NCBI GenBank assembly: GCA_013152545.1
Contig: JAADGF010000068.1
Location: 1 to 64,000, forward strand
Source: Gammaproteobacteria bacterium
GTDB lineage: Bacteria; Pseudomonadota; Gammaproteobacteria; SZUA-152
DNA: 64,000 nt
Direction: 5' to 3'
Shown: in pieces, positions 18,263-27,014 of the stretch
Layout: every line of letters begins with the position of its first letter
Numbering within the stretch: position 1 is the stretch's first letter
The notes under the pieces: model-generated
Told to the model about the DNA's origin: nothing
The model's database searches: none
What the model saw: the letters and a program-made list of their open reading frames with translations, nothing else
Made by a program: the position numbers and the translations under genes

Positions 18263-18297
18263 TTAGCGACAGCAACAGTGCATTGAGGAACACAGAC

Positions 18298-18606
18298 ATG
18301 TCATTGATACATACGGTAAACAAATCACCATTTGATCGTAACACGTTGGATTCTTGCCTTCGTTTAGCCGCTAAAGGCAGCAGCGTACTGCTCATAGAAG
18401 ACGGCGTCTATGGCGCCATAAAAGGCACCGAAAAATCCGATCTGGTGACGAATGCCATGAGCAGCATTGCATTTTATGTGCTCGGCCCAGACCTTCAAGC
18501 ACGCGGCGTCAGCAGTGACAAGCTCATTAGTGGTATAAAAATTGTTGGATACGGTGATTTTGTTGACTTGGTTGCGCAACACAGCGCAACACAGGCTTGG
18601 CTATAA
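18298..18606 (+). CDS. dsrH: Sulfurtransferase complex subunit DsrH
   Basis: A 102-residue TusB-like subunit of DsrEFH. The start at 18298 (MSLIHTVNKSPFDRNTLDSC) puts a Cys at residue 20, the conserved DsrH position; the longer frame from 18283 is less likely, and GAGGA lies upstream of the chosen ATG. The motif LLIEDGVYGAIKGT is typical of the TusB/DsrH family. It is the last gene before a 155-bp gap to dsrC. Confidence 0.94.
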   Translation: MSLIHTVNKSPFDRNTLDSCLRLAAKGSSVLLIEDGVYGAIKGTEKSDLVTNAMSSIAFYVLGPDLQARGVSSDKLISGIKIVGYGDFVDLVAQHSATQAWL

Positions 18607-18761
18607 TGTTGCTACCACGTACCCTTAGTTACACACACCTTACGCAATAGATATGAAGGATAAACGGCAACCATAGCACTCACCAATAACGTTAACTGTT
18701 AGCGTTTAATTAGTAAACATTTAACGATAAGCACTTAACGATAAAACACAGGAGAAAAAAC

Positions 18762-19094
18762 ATGGCATTAGATGTTGGCGGAAAAAGTGTAGAAACTGAT
18801 GAAGAAGGTTACCTGACCAACCGTGACGATTGGGACGAAGAGGTGGCTAAAGCAATTGCAGTGGCTGAAGGTCTTGACATGAGCAACAACCATTGGGATG
18901 TTGTCAATTTTTTGCGAGAATACTACGAAGAATATCAAATTGCTCCTGCAGTGCGGGTACTGACCAAAGCCATCGGCAAAAAACTGGGCAAAGATAAAGG
19001 TAACAGCAAATACCTTTATGAGCTATTCCCGTATGGCCCTGCGAAACAAGCCTGCAAAATTGCCGGATTACCAAAACCGACAGGCTGTGTATAA
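18762..19094 (+). CDS. dsrC: DsrC sulfur carrier protein
   Basis: A 110-residue physiological partner of DsrAB. It accepts sulfur from DsrEFH and presents it to DsrAB; its disulfide/thiol forms are handled by DsrMKJOP. Both C-terminal-arm cysteines are present in KQACKIAGLPKPTGCV (C98 and the penultimate C109). An AGGAG ribosome binding site lies 6 bases before the ATG. The strong site, and the hairpin after the gene, fit the high expression known for dsrC. A cysteine-free paralogue is encoded 7.5 kb upstream. Confidence 0.97.
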   Translation: MALDVGGKSVETDEEGYLTNRDDWDEEVAKAIAVAEGLDMSNNHWDVVNFLREYYEEYQIAPAVRVLTKAIGKKLGKDKGNSKYLYELFPYGPAKQACKIAGLPKPTGCV

Positions 19095-19288
19095 AGCTAA
19101 ATATTGATCACCCTCCCCGGCTATCATGTTGCGTAAAAAACTGCACCGGATAAAGCCGGGGGTGTAAACACCAAATAACCGTGAGGCGGAACGTTGTCGT
19201 AACAAATAATATGCCGCGAACATAGCGAAATAAAAGTATCGTAACACCATACTGTATTGAAATACTGTACTAAACAATGTTCGAACAC

Positions 19289-19316
19289 GCTGTACCGCAC
19301 CAAGACGCGGTACAGC
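19289..19316 (+). terminator. Perfect 10-bp hairpin in the dsrC-dsrM gap
   Basis: gctgtaccgc (19289-19298) and gcggtacagc (19307-19316) form a perfect stem with loop accaagac, followed by ctttatata. The T-run is short, so it is a terminator candidate only; a processing or stability hairpin is also possible. It divides dsrABEFHC from dsrMKLJOP. The gap of 422 bp (19095-19516) holds no gene. Confidence 0.5.
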
Positions 19317-19516
19317 CTTTATATAACAAGCTAACTTAACCCCTTCGGGTGCAAATACAAACAGCGCACAATATCGCAAACCGAGCCAAAAATTGTGCCG
19401 CAAAAATGTCGCATGGCATCGCAATGTTTACTGTTAGTAAACTATTTAGCGCCATGATATTTTAACACTGTATTGTGTACCACAAAGACTGTTAAGCTGG
19501 TTCCTAAGGCGTGCTT

Positions 19517-20236
19517 ATGACTCTTACCGTAATCTTTGCAATATTATTCTATCTCGCAACGGCACTCTTTAGCATTGGGATTATACGTAAAATCGTTATT
19601 TATTCCAAAACCCCACAACCATTAAAAATTCCGACAACACCAGCCCCAACCACTAAAGCCGGTGTTGTCTGGCGCCTTACCAAAGAAGTCACGGTATTTC
19701 AGAGTTTATTTAAAGCCAACAAATGGATCTGGGTTTTTGGTTGGTTATTTCATGTTGGATTATTGTTAGTACTCTTGCGTCATTTACGTTATTTTACCGA
19801 GCCAGTCTGGTTTTGGGTCAATTGGTTACAACCGTTCGGAAAATATGCTGGGTTCGCTATGGTTGCCGGGCTGCTCGGGCTTTGGGCGCGACGTTTTCTG
19901 GTTGATCGAATACGGTATATTTCAAGCCCATCCGACCATCTAATGCTGTTATTGTTAATTGCCATTGGTAGTTCCGGGCTCGTCATGACATTCGTTTCTC
20001 ATACGGATATAGTGGCTTTGAAATCATTTGTCATGGGGATGCTGTATTTTGACCTACAGATGCTCCCCTCAACAGTAGCATTATTAATTCACTTGGCATT
20101 GGTAATTGTATTAATGGTTATTTTTCCAATTAGTAAGCTACTGCATGCACCAGGCGTGTTTTTTAGCCCTACGCGTAATCAAGTGGATGATGTACGTGAG
20201 CATCGCCATGTTTCAGGATGGAGCGCAAAACCATGA
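19517..20236 (+). CDS. dsrM: DsrM, membrane cytochrome b subunit of DsrMKJOP
   Basis: A 239-residue NarI-like membrane protein that binds heme b and exchanges electrons with quinone. At least five hydrophobic segments are seen (about 1-22, 72-92, 110-130, 142-163, 185-210). Candidate heme His include those in WLFHVGLLLVLLRHLRYF and LLIHLALVIVLM. The ATG at 19517 has TAAGG eight bases upstream; a GTG at 19511 is the longer option. The gene is 45 bp from dsrK and starts the second half of the dsr locus. Confidence 0.95.
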   Translation: MTLTVIFAILFYLATALFSIGIIRKIVIYSKTPQPLKIPTTPAPTTKAGVVWRLTKEVTVFQSLFKANKWIWVFGWLFHVGLLLVLLRHLRYFTEPVWFWVNWLQPFGKYAGFAMVAGLLGLWARRFLVDRIRYISSPSDHLMLLLLIAIGSSGLVMTFVSHTDIVALKSFVMGMLYFDLQMLPSTVALLIHLALVIVLMVIFPISKLLHAPGVFFSPTRNQVDDVREHRHVSGWSAKP

Positions 20237-20281
20237 CCAAACAAGTAATCAATAATGGCCTCATTCGGGGGAGAATTCTGT

Positions 20282-21775
20282 ATGGCGGCTGACATTCAGG
20301 CACCACCCTTGCGGGAATATCCCACGATCCCAGTTATCGTGGAAAACACAATGGCTGATAGCAAACCCTATATGGCAACACCTGCACATCAGGAAAGCCT
20401 GGGCTATCCTGGCGAACTGGTTGACAACTGGCAGGATGTAGCGGTGAAAAAGCTGGGCGAACTCGTGAGTGGCTCTCGGGCCTTACAAGTGTTTTTAGAC
20501 ACCTGTGTCAAGTGTGGGGCTTGTACCGACAAATGCCATTATTACCTAGGTACACAAGACCCCAATAATATGCCCGTCGCCCGGCAGGATTTATTACGCA
20601 AAGTCTACCGCCGTTATTATACCTTTGCCGGCAAGCATTTCCCTAAATTGGTGGGGGCTGTGGACTTTGATGAGGAGGTACGAGACCAATGGTATAGTTA
20701 TTTTCATCAATGCTCCCAATGTCGACGCTGCTCAGTATTCTGTCCTTATGGCATTGATACTGCGGAAATATCCATGGCCGGGCGCGAAATTCTGGATGTT
20801 ATTGGTGTCGGGCAAAAATACTGTAATGAGATTCTGGGTAAAGTTCATGTAATCGGCAACAACCTGGGACTGCCCGAACCGGCATTGGTTAATACGCTGG
20901 AAGGCTTGGAAGAAGACATAAAAGATGACACTGGCGTTGACGTGCGTGTACCAGTAGACGAAAAAAACGCAGACGTTCTGCTGATCACGCCATCAGCCGA
21001 TTTTTTTGCTGAACCCCATATTGACGGCCTTATTGGATATGCCAAAGTGTTTCATCAGGCCGGCATTAGTTGGACTCTGAGCTCTTACGCTTCTGAAGCC
21101 GCTAATTTTTCCATGTTTATCGGCAGCAAAGATAACCTTAAAAAGGTCGCCATGCGTATCCGTGATGCTGCCCTGGATTTAGGCGTTAAACGCATTGTGG
21201 TCGGTGAATGTGGTCATGCCTGGCGCGTTGCTTATAATTTTTGGAACACCTTGATCGGACCTTTTGATTTTTTAGACCCTCGCTACCCGGCACCACAACA
21301 CATTTGTGAAGTCACCTACGACCTGATTCAACGCGGCGCATTACGGCTCAACAAAGAGGCCAATGATCACCGCCGCATCACCTTTCATGATTCCTGTAAT
21401 GTGGCTCGCGCATCACGCATGGGCAACATGCCAGGCGGACAATTCCTGATACCCCGCGAAATCATTAAAGCCTGTGCGAATCATTTCCATGATATGTCGC
21501 CGGAAACCATTCACGAAAACACCTTTTGTTGTGGCGGCGGAGGTGGCCTGCTAACGGATGATTTAATGAAATTACGCGTTAGAGGTGCACTCCCAAGAAT
21601 GGAGGCTCTGGCGCAAGTGGTCCAGGATAATGACGTTAACACACTTATCGCCATTTGCGCCATTTGTAAAACTCAATTTGCAAAAGTACTTCCTTATTAC
21701 AAATTTCAAATGGATATGATAACTAGTCTTCACCAGATCGTCGGGGATGCTATCGAACTGGACACTACCCATTAA
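20282..21775 (+). CDS. dsrK: DsrK, HdrD-like Fe-S subunit of DsrMKJOP
   Basis: A 497-residue cytoplasmic protein related to heterodisulfide reductase HdrD, the proposed site that acts on the DsrC disulfide. Two [4Fe-4S] ferredoxin motifs are seen: CVKCGACTDKCHYY (about 74-87) and CSQCRRCSVFCPYG (about 144-157). CCG-domain motifs include HDSCNVAR and CCGGGGGLLTDD (about 414-425), and CAICKTQ. The ATG at 20282 follows a GGGGGAG ribosome binding site; the frame is open upstream to 20255. Complete and undamaged. Confidence 0.96.
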   Translation: MAADIQAPPLREYPTIPVIVENTMADSKPYMATPAHQESLGYPGELVDNWQDVAVKKLGELVSGSRALQVFLDTCVKCGACTDKCHYYLGTQDPNNMPVARQDLLRKVYRRYYTFAGKHFPKLVGAVDFDEEVRDQWYSYFHQCSQCRRCSVFCPYGIDTAEISMAGREILDVIGVGQKYCNEILGKVHVIGNNLGLPEPALVNTLEGLEEDIKDDTGVDVRVPVDEKNADVLLITPSADFFAEPHIDGLIGYAKVFHQAGISWTLSSYASEAANFSMFIGSKDNLKKVAMRIRDAALDLGVKRIVVGECGHAWRVAYNFWNTLIGPFDFLDPRYPAPQHICEVTYDLIQRGALRLNKEANDHRRITFHDSCNVARASRMGNMPGGQFLIPREIIKACANHFHDMSPETIHENTFCCGGGGGLLTDDLMKLRVRGALPRMEALAQVVQDNDVNTLIAICAICKTQFAKVLPYYKFQMDMITSLHQIVGDAIELDTTH

Positions 21776-21889
21776 GAGATAATGCATTTAACGCATAATT
21801 TACGTAGAACATAGACCATAAACATCAATGGAAAAAATTATGGATTTTAAATAGCAAAGAACTATCGCGAAGCAATAGGAGATTAAAGT

Positions 21890-23869
21890 ATGGCAACGCC
21901 AGCAGATAAAGTCGACACCAAAACAGAGCATACGTTTCGTAAATTCAAAGACGACGATCATGCCCCGCCCCCCTGGAAAGAACAAATCTTTAACGGCGAG
22001 CATAGCCATAAATGTCCTACATATGTACATCAAACACCTCCCTGTCAAGGCAGTTGCCCATCTGGCGAAGATATTCGAGGCTGGTTGGATATCATTCGAG
22101 GCATCGAAAAACCCGTTGGCGAAATGAGTTGGAAAGAATACGCCTTTCGCCGTTCTACCGATGCCAACCCTTTCCCAGCGATTATGGGGCGGGTTTGTCC
22201 AGCCCCTTGCGAAGATGGATGCAACCGCAACCAAGTAGAGGACCGCGTCGGTATTAATGCTGTCGAACAGTTCATTGGTGATAATGCATTAAATGAAGGA
22301 TACCAATTTCAGCCCGGCACGGAGACGGGCAAAAGTGTTGGCATTATTGGTGGCGGTCCCTGCGGGCTTACCGCAGCCTATCAACTACGCCGTATGGGGC
22401 ATGCTTGTACCCTATATGATGAGCATGAAGAATTGGGCGGCATGATGATGTATGGAATTCCCGGCTACCGTACACCACGTAATGTATTGGGCGGTGAAAT
22501 CAACCGTATTACCGATATGGGCGTTGAGGTGAGAACCAAAACCCGTGTGGGTACCGATATCAGCATGGACGAATTGGAACAAAAACACGATGCGGTTTTA
22601 TTTGCCATTGGCGCACAGACCGGCCGAGGCCTCCCCATCCCTGGTGCTGATGCACCCAACTGTATTTCAGGTGTTGCCTTCCTCAGCGCTTTTAATCAAG
22701 GCCACCTGCAAACCGTTAGTGGTAAAGTCGTAGTAATTGGCGGTGGCGATACATCCATTGATGTCGTATCGGTAGCCCGCCGCTTGGGTCACATTTCCAA
22801 TATCGCGGAAAAGGATCGCCCCGAAAACATTATTATGGGTCACACGGCACATGACGTTATCGATATAGCCAAAAAAGAAGGTGCCGATGTCATGTTGATT
22901 TCACGCCACCCCGTGGAAAACATGACCGCCGCACAACACGAAATTGACGATGCCAGCCGCGAAGGGGTTAGCATTCAGGGTTCACTAACGCCAGTCGCAG
23001 TGATTCTGGATGAGAATGGCCGAGCAAAAGCTCTGCGCGTTGCAAAACTCCACTATGAAAATGGTAACGCCAACGTAATTGAGGGCTCTGAATTTAATAT
23101 AGAAACAGATTTAGTTGTTTCTGCTATTGGGCAATTCGGCGACTTCACTGGCCTGGAAGCATTTAGCAATGACCAAGGCTTAATCGATGCCGACAAGCAT
23201 TTCCAAATCCCCAATAAACCTGGTTTTTTTGCGGCTGGTGATATTATTAAGCCACACTTGTTAACAACGGTTATCGGTCAAGCCTCCGTGGCTGCTGAAA
23301 CAATCAATCACTATTTTAAACATGAAGAAGTGGCAAAACGGCCAAAAGTAGACGTGCATCATTTCAATTTATTAAATAAACTGCGCGAAACCGGACTGCA
23401 ACCTGAACACTTTGATGCCGCAGGCGATAACGAAACGCGCCCCATTGATCGTGGTCTTCGCGGCACCAGTGAAGATAATTATGCAATACATAATTATGAA
23501 GATCGCTCGAAACAGCTTATTATTCCGGCCGACGAACTATTTCTAGGCCATTTTGAGCATTCGCCTCGCTATAAACGCAAAGAATCTGTTCCAACAGCCA
23601 ATGAAGTATTAGGCCATTTTGAAGAGCGTGTCAGTGGTTTAACAGAAGCGGAAACCATCAAGGAAGCCGAACGCTGCATGAGTTGCGGGATGTGCTTTGA
23701 GTGTGATAATTGCGTAATATACTGCCCACAAGATGCTGTTTTCCGTGTTGAAAAAGACAAACACACAATGGGACGCTATGTTGACACCGACTATGAACGT
23801 TGCATCGGTTGCCACATTTGTGCCGACGTGTGCCCAACGGGTTATATTAAAATGGGACTTGGAGAGTAA
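21890..23869 (+). CDS. dsrL: DsrL, NAD(P)H:acceptor iron-sulfur flavoprotein
   Basis: A 659-residue cytoplasmic flavoprotein like the small subunit of glutamate synthase. It takes electrons from DsrAB in sulfur oxidisers and passes them to NAD(P)+. In order: N-terminal Fe-S cysteines (PPCQGSCPSGEDIRGWL and CPAPCEDGCNR), FAD site GIIGGGPCGLTAAYQLRRMG (about 150-169), NAD(P) site VVIGGGDTSIDVV (about 282-294), a linker, and two C-terminal ferredoxin motifs (CMSCGMCFECDNC and CIGCHICADVCP; about 595-650). TAGGAG precedes the start. dsrL is a marker of the oxidative-type locus. Confidence 0.96.
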   Translation: MATPADKVDTKTEHTFRKFKDDDHAPPPWKEQIFNGEHSHKCPTYVHQTPPCQGSCPSGEDIRGWLDIIRGIEKPVGEMSWKEYAFRRSTDANPFPAIMGRVCPAPCEDGCNRNQVEDRVGINAVEQFIGDNALNEGYQFQPGTETGKSVGIIGGGPCGLTAAYQLRRMGHACTLYDEHEELGGMMMYGIPGYRTPRNVLGGEINRITDMGVEVRTKTRVGTDISMDELEQKHDAVLFAIGAQTGRGLPIPGADAPNCISGVAFLSAFNQGHLQTVSGKVVVIGGGDTSIDVVSVARRLGHISNIAEKDRPENIIMGHTAHDVIDIAKKEGADVMLISRHPVENMTAAQHEIDDASREGVSIQGSLTPVAVILDENGRAKALRVAKLHYENGNANVIEGSEFNIETDLVVSAIGQFGDFTGLEAFSNDQGLIDADKHFQIPNKPGFFAAGDIIKPHLLTTVIGQASVAAETINHYFKHEEVAKRPKVDVHHFNLLNKLRETGLQPEHFDAAGDNETRPIDRGLRGTSEDNYAIHNYEDRSKQLIIPADELFLGHFEHSPRYKRKESVPTANEVLGHFEERVSGLTEAETIKEAERCMSCGMCFECDNCVIYCPQDAVFRVEKDKHTMGRYVDTDYERCIGCHICADVCPTGYIKMGLGE

Positions 23870-24037
23870 CGCAAAACCAGTAAGACGTGAGCTTGAGTAG
23901 TGACGTTGTTCATATTCAAAACACTCAAGCAGATGCAGAATGGGCTATTCAACTGAAGGATAACGCCACGGTTAAAGCAAGGGAAGGAAGTTAAGTCAGT
24001 GGAAAATCAGAAATGTAAAATAATTTTGTATGCACTC

Positions 24038-24058
24038 CTTGGGTCTGTAAAGAAATAT
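24038..24058 (+). repeat. Single terminus of dispersed element family D, upstream of dsrJ
   Basis: The sequence ccttgggtctgtaaagaaat matches the ends of the element at 26806-26970 and of the one running off the right edge at 63938. Only one terminus is present here, within the dsrL-dsrJ spacer, so it is probably a relic. Confidence 0.5.
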
Positions 24059-24075
24059 AAAAGAGGCAACATAAC

Positions 24076-24627
24076 GTGACACCTAAACCTATGCAACTGA
24101 CTGTGTGGCATATCTTACTAACCATCAGGCCCAAGTCGCGGCGGCAGCACCGCCCTTTCTCATTTGTATTGCCGATTATGCCGATGACGACTCTGCCGCA
24201 AATAATACGACAAATAACATCACTCATTTCTTTGTTAACGATTATACTAAGCATGATTTTAATCCCGGCACATGCAAGGGCACCGATACCTGACATTCCA
24301 AAGGGAAAAGGAGATCGCTGCGTCGAAGACACGACCTTCATGAGAAAAAACCACATGGAATTGTTACTGCACCAACGCGACAAAACCGTACATCGTGGTA
24401 TTCGCACCAAAAAACACAGTCTGAAAGAATGCATAACCTGCCACGCGGTAAATGGCCATGATGGAAAACCGGTCAACGCGGTTAATCCCAAGCATTTTTG
24501 TCGCCAATGCCATCGTTATGTCGCAGTAAAGATCGATTGCTTTGAGTGCCATGCATCCAAACCCCGCCCATCCAGCCTTTCAGCACAGCATTTACCAAAA
24601 CAAAACACTTGGAATGGACGTTTATGA
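24076..24627 (+). CDS. dsrJ: DsrJ, periplasmic triheme cytochrome c
   Basis: A protein of up to 183 residues with three heme c motifs: CITCH, CRQCH and CFECH (about 117-155), and an extra Cys in GDRCVED, which may be the unusual distal ligand region known for DsrJ. A hydrophobic signal/anchor lies before it (TSLISLLTIILSMILIPAHA). The start is uncertain: the GTG at 24076 has an AGAGG ribosome binding site, but Met codons at 24178 and 24184 would give a more usual short signal segment and a protein near 147 residues. Its stop overlaps the dsrO start by 4 bp (ATGA). Confidence 0.9.
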   Translation: MTPKPMQLTVWHILLTIRPKSRRQHRPFSFVLPIMPMTTLPQIIRQITSLISLLTIILSMILIPAHARAPIPDIPKGKGDRCVEDTTFMRKNHMELLLHQRDKTVHRGIRTKKHSLKECITCHAVNGHDGKPVNAVNPKHFCRQCHRYVAVKIDCFECHASKPRPSSLSAQHLPKQNTWNGRL

Positions 24628-25376
24628 GTGAACTGGAAAACAAAGTTGATGAATACCGTCGGCGCTTCCTTGGCAAAAGTGCAGCACTTGCGGCCACTCT
24701 AACACTGGCGCCCGGCGTGATATTAAACAGCATCGCCAGCACCAGAGCGACCAATGAGGCTGTTAGCAGCAACGTTCGTTGGGGCTTTCTTATCGACACC
24801 AACAAATGTGCCGCCGGGTGCAATGAGTGCGTCAAGGCCTGTAACGAAGAAAACGGCTTAACAGGATTCGACCGACCGGAAACCGATGCCCAATGGATAC
24901 GTAAAGTAACACTGCGAAATAAGCAAACCAAACACTCGCTGTCACTGCCCATGATGTGCCAACATTGCGAACATCCCCCTTGCGTGGATGTCTGCCCCAC
25001 AGGTGCCTCGTTCAAACGCGCTGATGGCATTGTGTTGGTGGACAAACACATTTGCATCGGCTGCCGCTATTGCATGATGGCCTGCCCATACAAAGCCCGT
25101 TCATTTGTCCATGAAACATTAACCGATCAGGTGCCGGAAGTGCCAAGGGGAAAAGGTACGGTGGAAAGCTGCACATTCTGCGTGCATCGCGTGGATCGTG
25201 GTGACATCCCGGCCTGTGCTGAAGCATGTGCTAAAACCGACGGTGGTGCCGCCATCCTGTTCGGCGATCTTAATGACCCTGATAGCACAATTGCCAAACG
25301 GGTTGCAAACGAACCCAGCACCCAGGTACGCGCCGATTTCCGCTTGAACCCTGGAGTGCGTTATCAGGGCATTTAA
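24624..25376 (+). CDS. dsrO: DsrO, periplasmic ferredoxin-like Fe-S subunit
   Basis: A 250-residue protein starting MSELENKVDEYRRRFLGKSA, a Tat-type signal (RRRFLGKSAALAA), so it is exported folded. Sixteen cluster-type cysteines occur in the usual four groups: CAAGCNECVKAC, CQHCEHPPCVDVCP, CIGCRYCMMACP and CTFCVHRV ... CAEAC. It relays electrons between DsrJ and DsrP on the periplasmic side. The start is translationally coupled to dsrJ. Confidence 0.95.
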   Translation: MSELENKVDEYRRRFLGKSAALAATLTLAPGVILNSIASTRATNEAVSSNVRWGFLIDTNKCAAGCNECVKACNEENGLTGFDRPETDAQWIRKVTLRNKQTKHSLSLPMMCQHCEHPPCVDVCPTGASFKRADGIVLVDKHICIGCRYCMMACPYKARSFVHETLTDQVPEVPRGKGTVESCTFCVHRVDRGDIPACAEACAKTDGGAAILFGDLNDPDSTIAKRVANEPSTQVRADFRLNPGVRYQGI

Positions 25377-25477
25377 AGTCACGAGGCGCCAGTTAATTAC
25401 AACTAATTGCAGAATGCTCACTTTTAGAAAATTGATTTTTTACAAAACAATGAATAACCCACGGCAATCAAATCACA

Positions 25478-26731
25478 ATGAACAGAACAATTCGCTATCG
25501 CGAAATACCGGGCAATAGTCGCGGTTATTACATTTTTCTGGCATTCCTGGGGCTGTTAATCGCAGCAGGACTTGGCGCAGCTTTCCATATGGAGCATGAG
25601 GGCCACCATGTTACCGGAATGACGAATCAAATCGTCTGGGGAATACCCCATGTCTTCGCGGTGTTCCTGATCGTGGCCGCCTCCGGAGCGCTTAATGTTG
25701 CCTCCATCTCTTCAGTCTTTAATAAAAAACTCTACAAACCCCTGGCGCCTTTGTCAGGATTATTGGCCATTGCCCTGCTAATAGGCGGCCTTTGTGTACT
25801 GTTGCTCGATCTTGGACGTCCGGATCGTCTTATCGTGGCAATGACCTATTACAACTTCAAATCCATATTTGCCTGGAATATTTTTCTCTATACTGGCTTC
25901 ATCGCCATTGTGGCCGTCTATCTTTGGATGTTATTGGAACGGCGCTTCAATCGTTTTGCAAAACCCGTTGGTTTGCTTGCCTTTATCTGGCGTTTAATGC
26001 TGACCACCGGCACCGGTTCTATTTTTGGCTTTTTAGTGGCACGACAAGCTTACGATGCCGCAATTATGGCTCCTACGTTTATTGTTATGTCCTTTTCTTT
26101 TGGTCTCGCCATCTTTAACCTGATCTTAATTGGTACCTATCACGGCACCCAACGTGCGCTGGGCAACACGATTGTGGAGCGCTTACGAAAACTACAGGGA
26201 TTGTTTGTTGCCGCAACTTTATTTTTTATCGCTATTTATCACTTAACCAACTTATATGCCACTGAGCATCATGGTATTGAGCATTTTTTGTTGGACGGCG
26301 ATAATGTTTATACCGGTTTATTTTGGTTGGGTTTTATACTAATAGGCAGCATCCTGCCACTCACAGTCTGCTTTTTCAGTGGATTTAAACAATCCAAGGC
26401 CTGGCTGGCAATCGCTTCAGTTATGGTCATTGCCGGCGGGTTCTCTCAAATGTACATTATCATCATAGGCGGCCAAGCCTTTCCATTAGAGTTGTTCCCC
26501 GGGTATGATGTCAGTAGTCGTTTTTTCGATGGTGTGATTGCTTCATACTCGCCCAGCGTTTACGAAATCGGTTTGGGTCTGGGTGGTACAGCATTCGCAA
26601 TCGCGATAGTAATGGTAGGTGTTAAAATTTTACGCTTTCTGCCACTCAGTCTGGAAAACGCGCTAATCGACCCAAACCACGCTGACAACATTGAGCACAA
26701 AAATTCAGTCGCCAAAGCAGTGCTCAAATAA
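25478..26731 (+). CDS. dsrP: DsrP, NrfD/HybB-like quinone-interacting membrane subunit
   Basis: A 417-residue membrane protein with about ten hydrophobic segments and the NrfD-family features RPDRLIVAMTYYNFKSIFAW and PTFIVMSFSFGLAIF. It handles quinone in the DsrMKJOP complex. It lies 101 bp after dsrO. Downstream a 165-bp inverted-repeat element separates it from the TrpD2-like gene. Confidence 0.95.
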   Translation: MNRTIRYREIPGNSRGYYIFLAFLGLLIAAGLGAAFHMEHEGHHVTGMTNQIVWGIPHVFAVFLIVAASGALNVASISSVFNKKLYKPLAPLSGLLAIALLIGGLCVLLLDLGRPDRLIVAMTYYNFKSIFAWNIFLYTGFIAIVAVYLWMLLERRFNRFAKPVGLLAFIWRLMLTTGTGSIFGFLVARQAYDAAIMAPTFIVMSFSFGLAIFNLILIGTYHGTQRALGNTIVERLRKLQGLFVAATLFFIAIYHLTNLYATEHHGIEHFLLDGDNVYTGLFWLGFILIGSILPLTVCFFSGFKQSKAWLAIASVMVIAGGFSQMYIIIIGGQAFPLELFPGYDVSSRFFDGVIASYSPSVYEIGLGLGGTAFAIAIVMVGVKILRFLPLSLENALIDPNHADNIEHKNSVAKAVLK

Positions 26732-26805
26732 ACGGATCTCGGCCAATATTCTTTAAAATCAGGCAATGCGAAAAATAACCAGACTGAGATGCCGGCAAAT
26801 TGTAC

Positions 26806-26970
26806 CTTAGGGTCTGTAAAGAAATAAGTTGGACAGATTGCACCGAATATCGTTTCGTATTCAAGGCGTGGAAATGGGCCCATATTTGTTGTATGTAACC
26901 TTTCCCGCAACGCCGAAGACGCAAGCATAGACAAGCAAAATGTTCACCTTATTTCTTTACAACCCCTTAG
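26806..26970. mobile_element. 165-bp inverted-repeat (MITE-like) element, family D
   Basis: The left end cttagggtctgtaaagaaat and the right end tatttctttacaacccctta are imperfect inverted copies. The interior (agttggacagattgc then cg-x-at-x-tcgtttcg-x-x-ttcaaggcg) is repeated at 63938-64000 at the window edge. No transposase is encoded. It lies inside the dsr locus, between dsrP and the TrpD2-like gene. Confidence 0.65.
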
Positions 26971-27014
26971 GAGTGACAATAATACAAGCTTGAAAATCAA
27001 AGGTAACGTTAATT

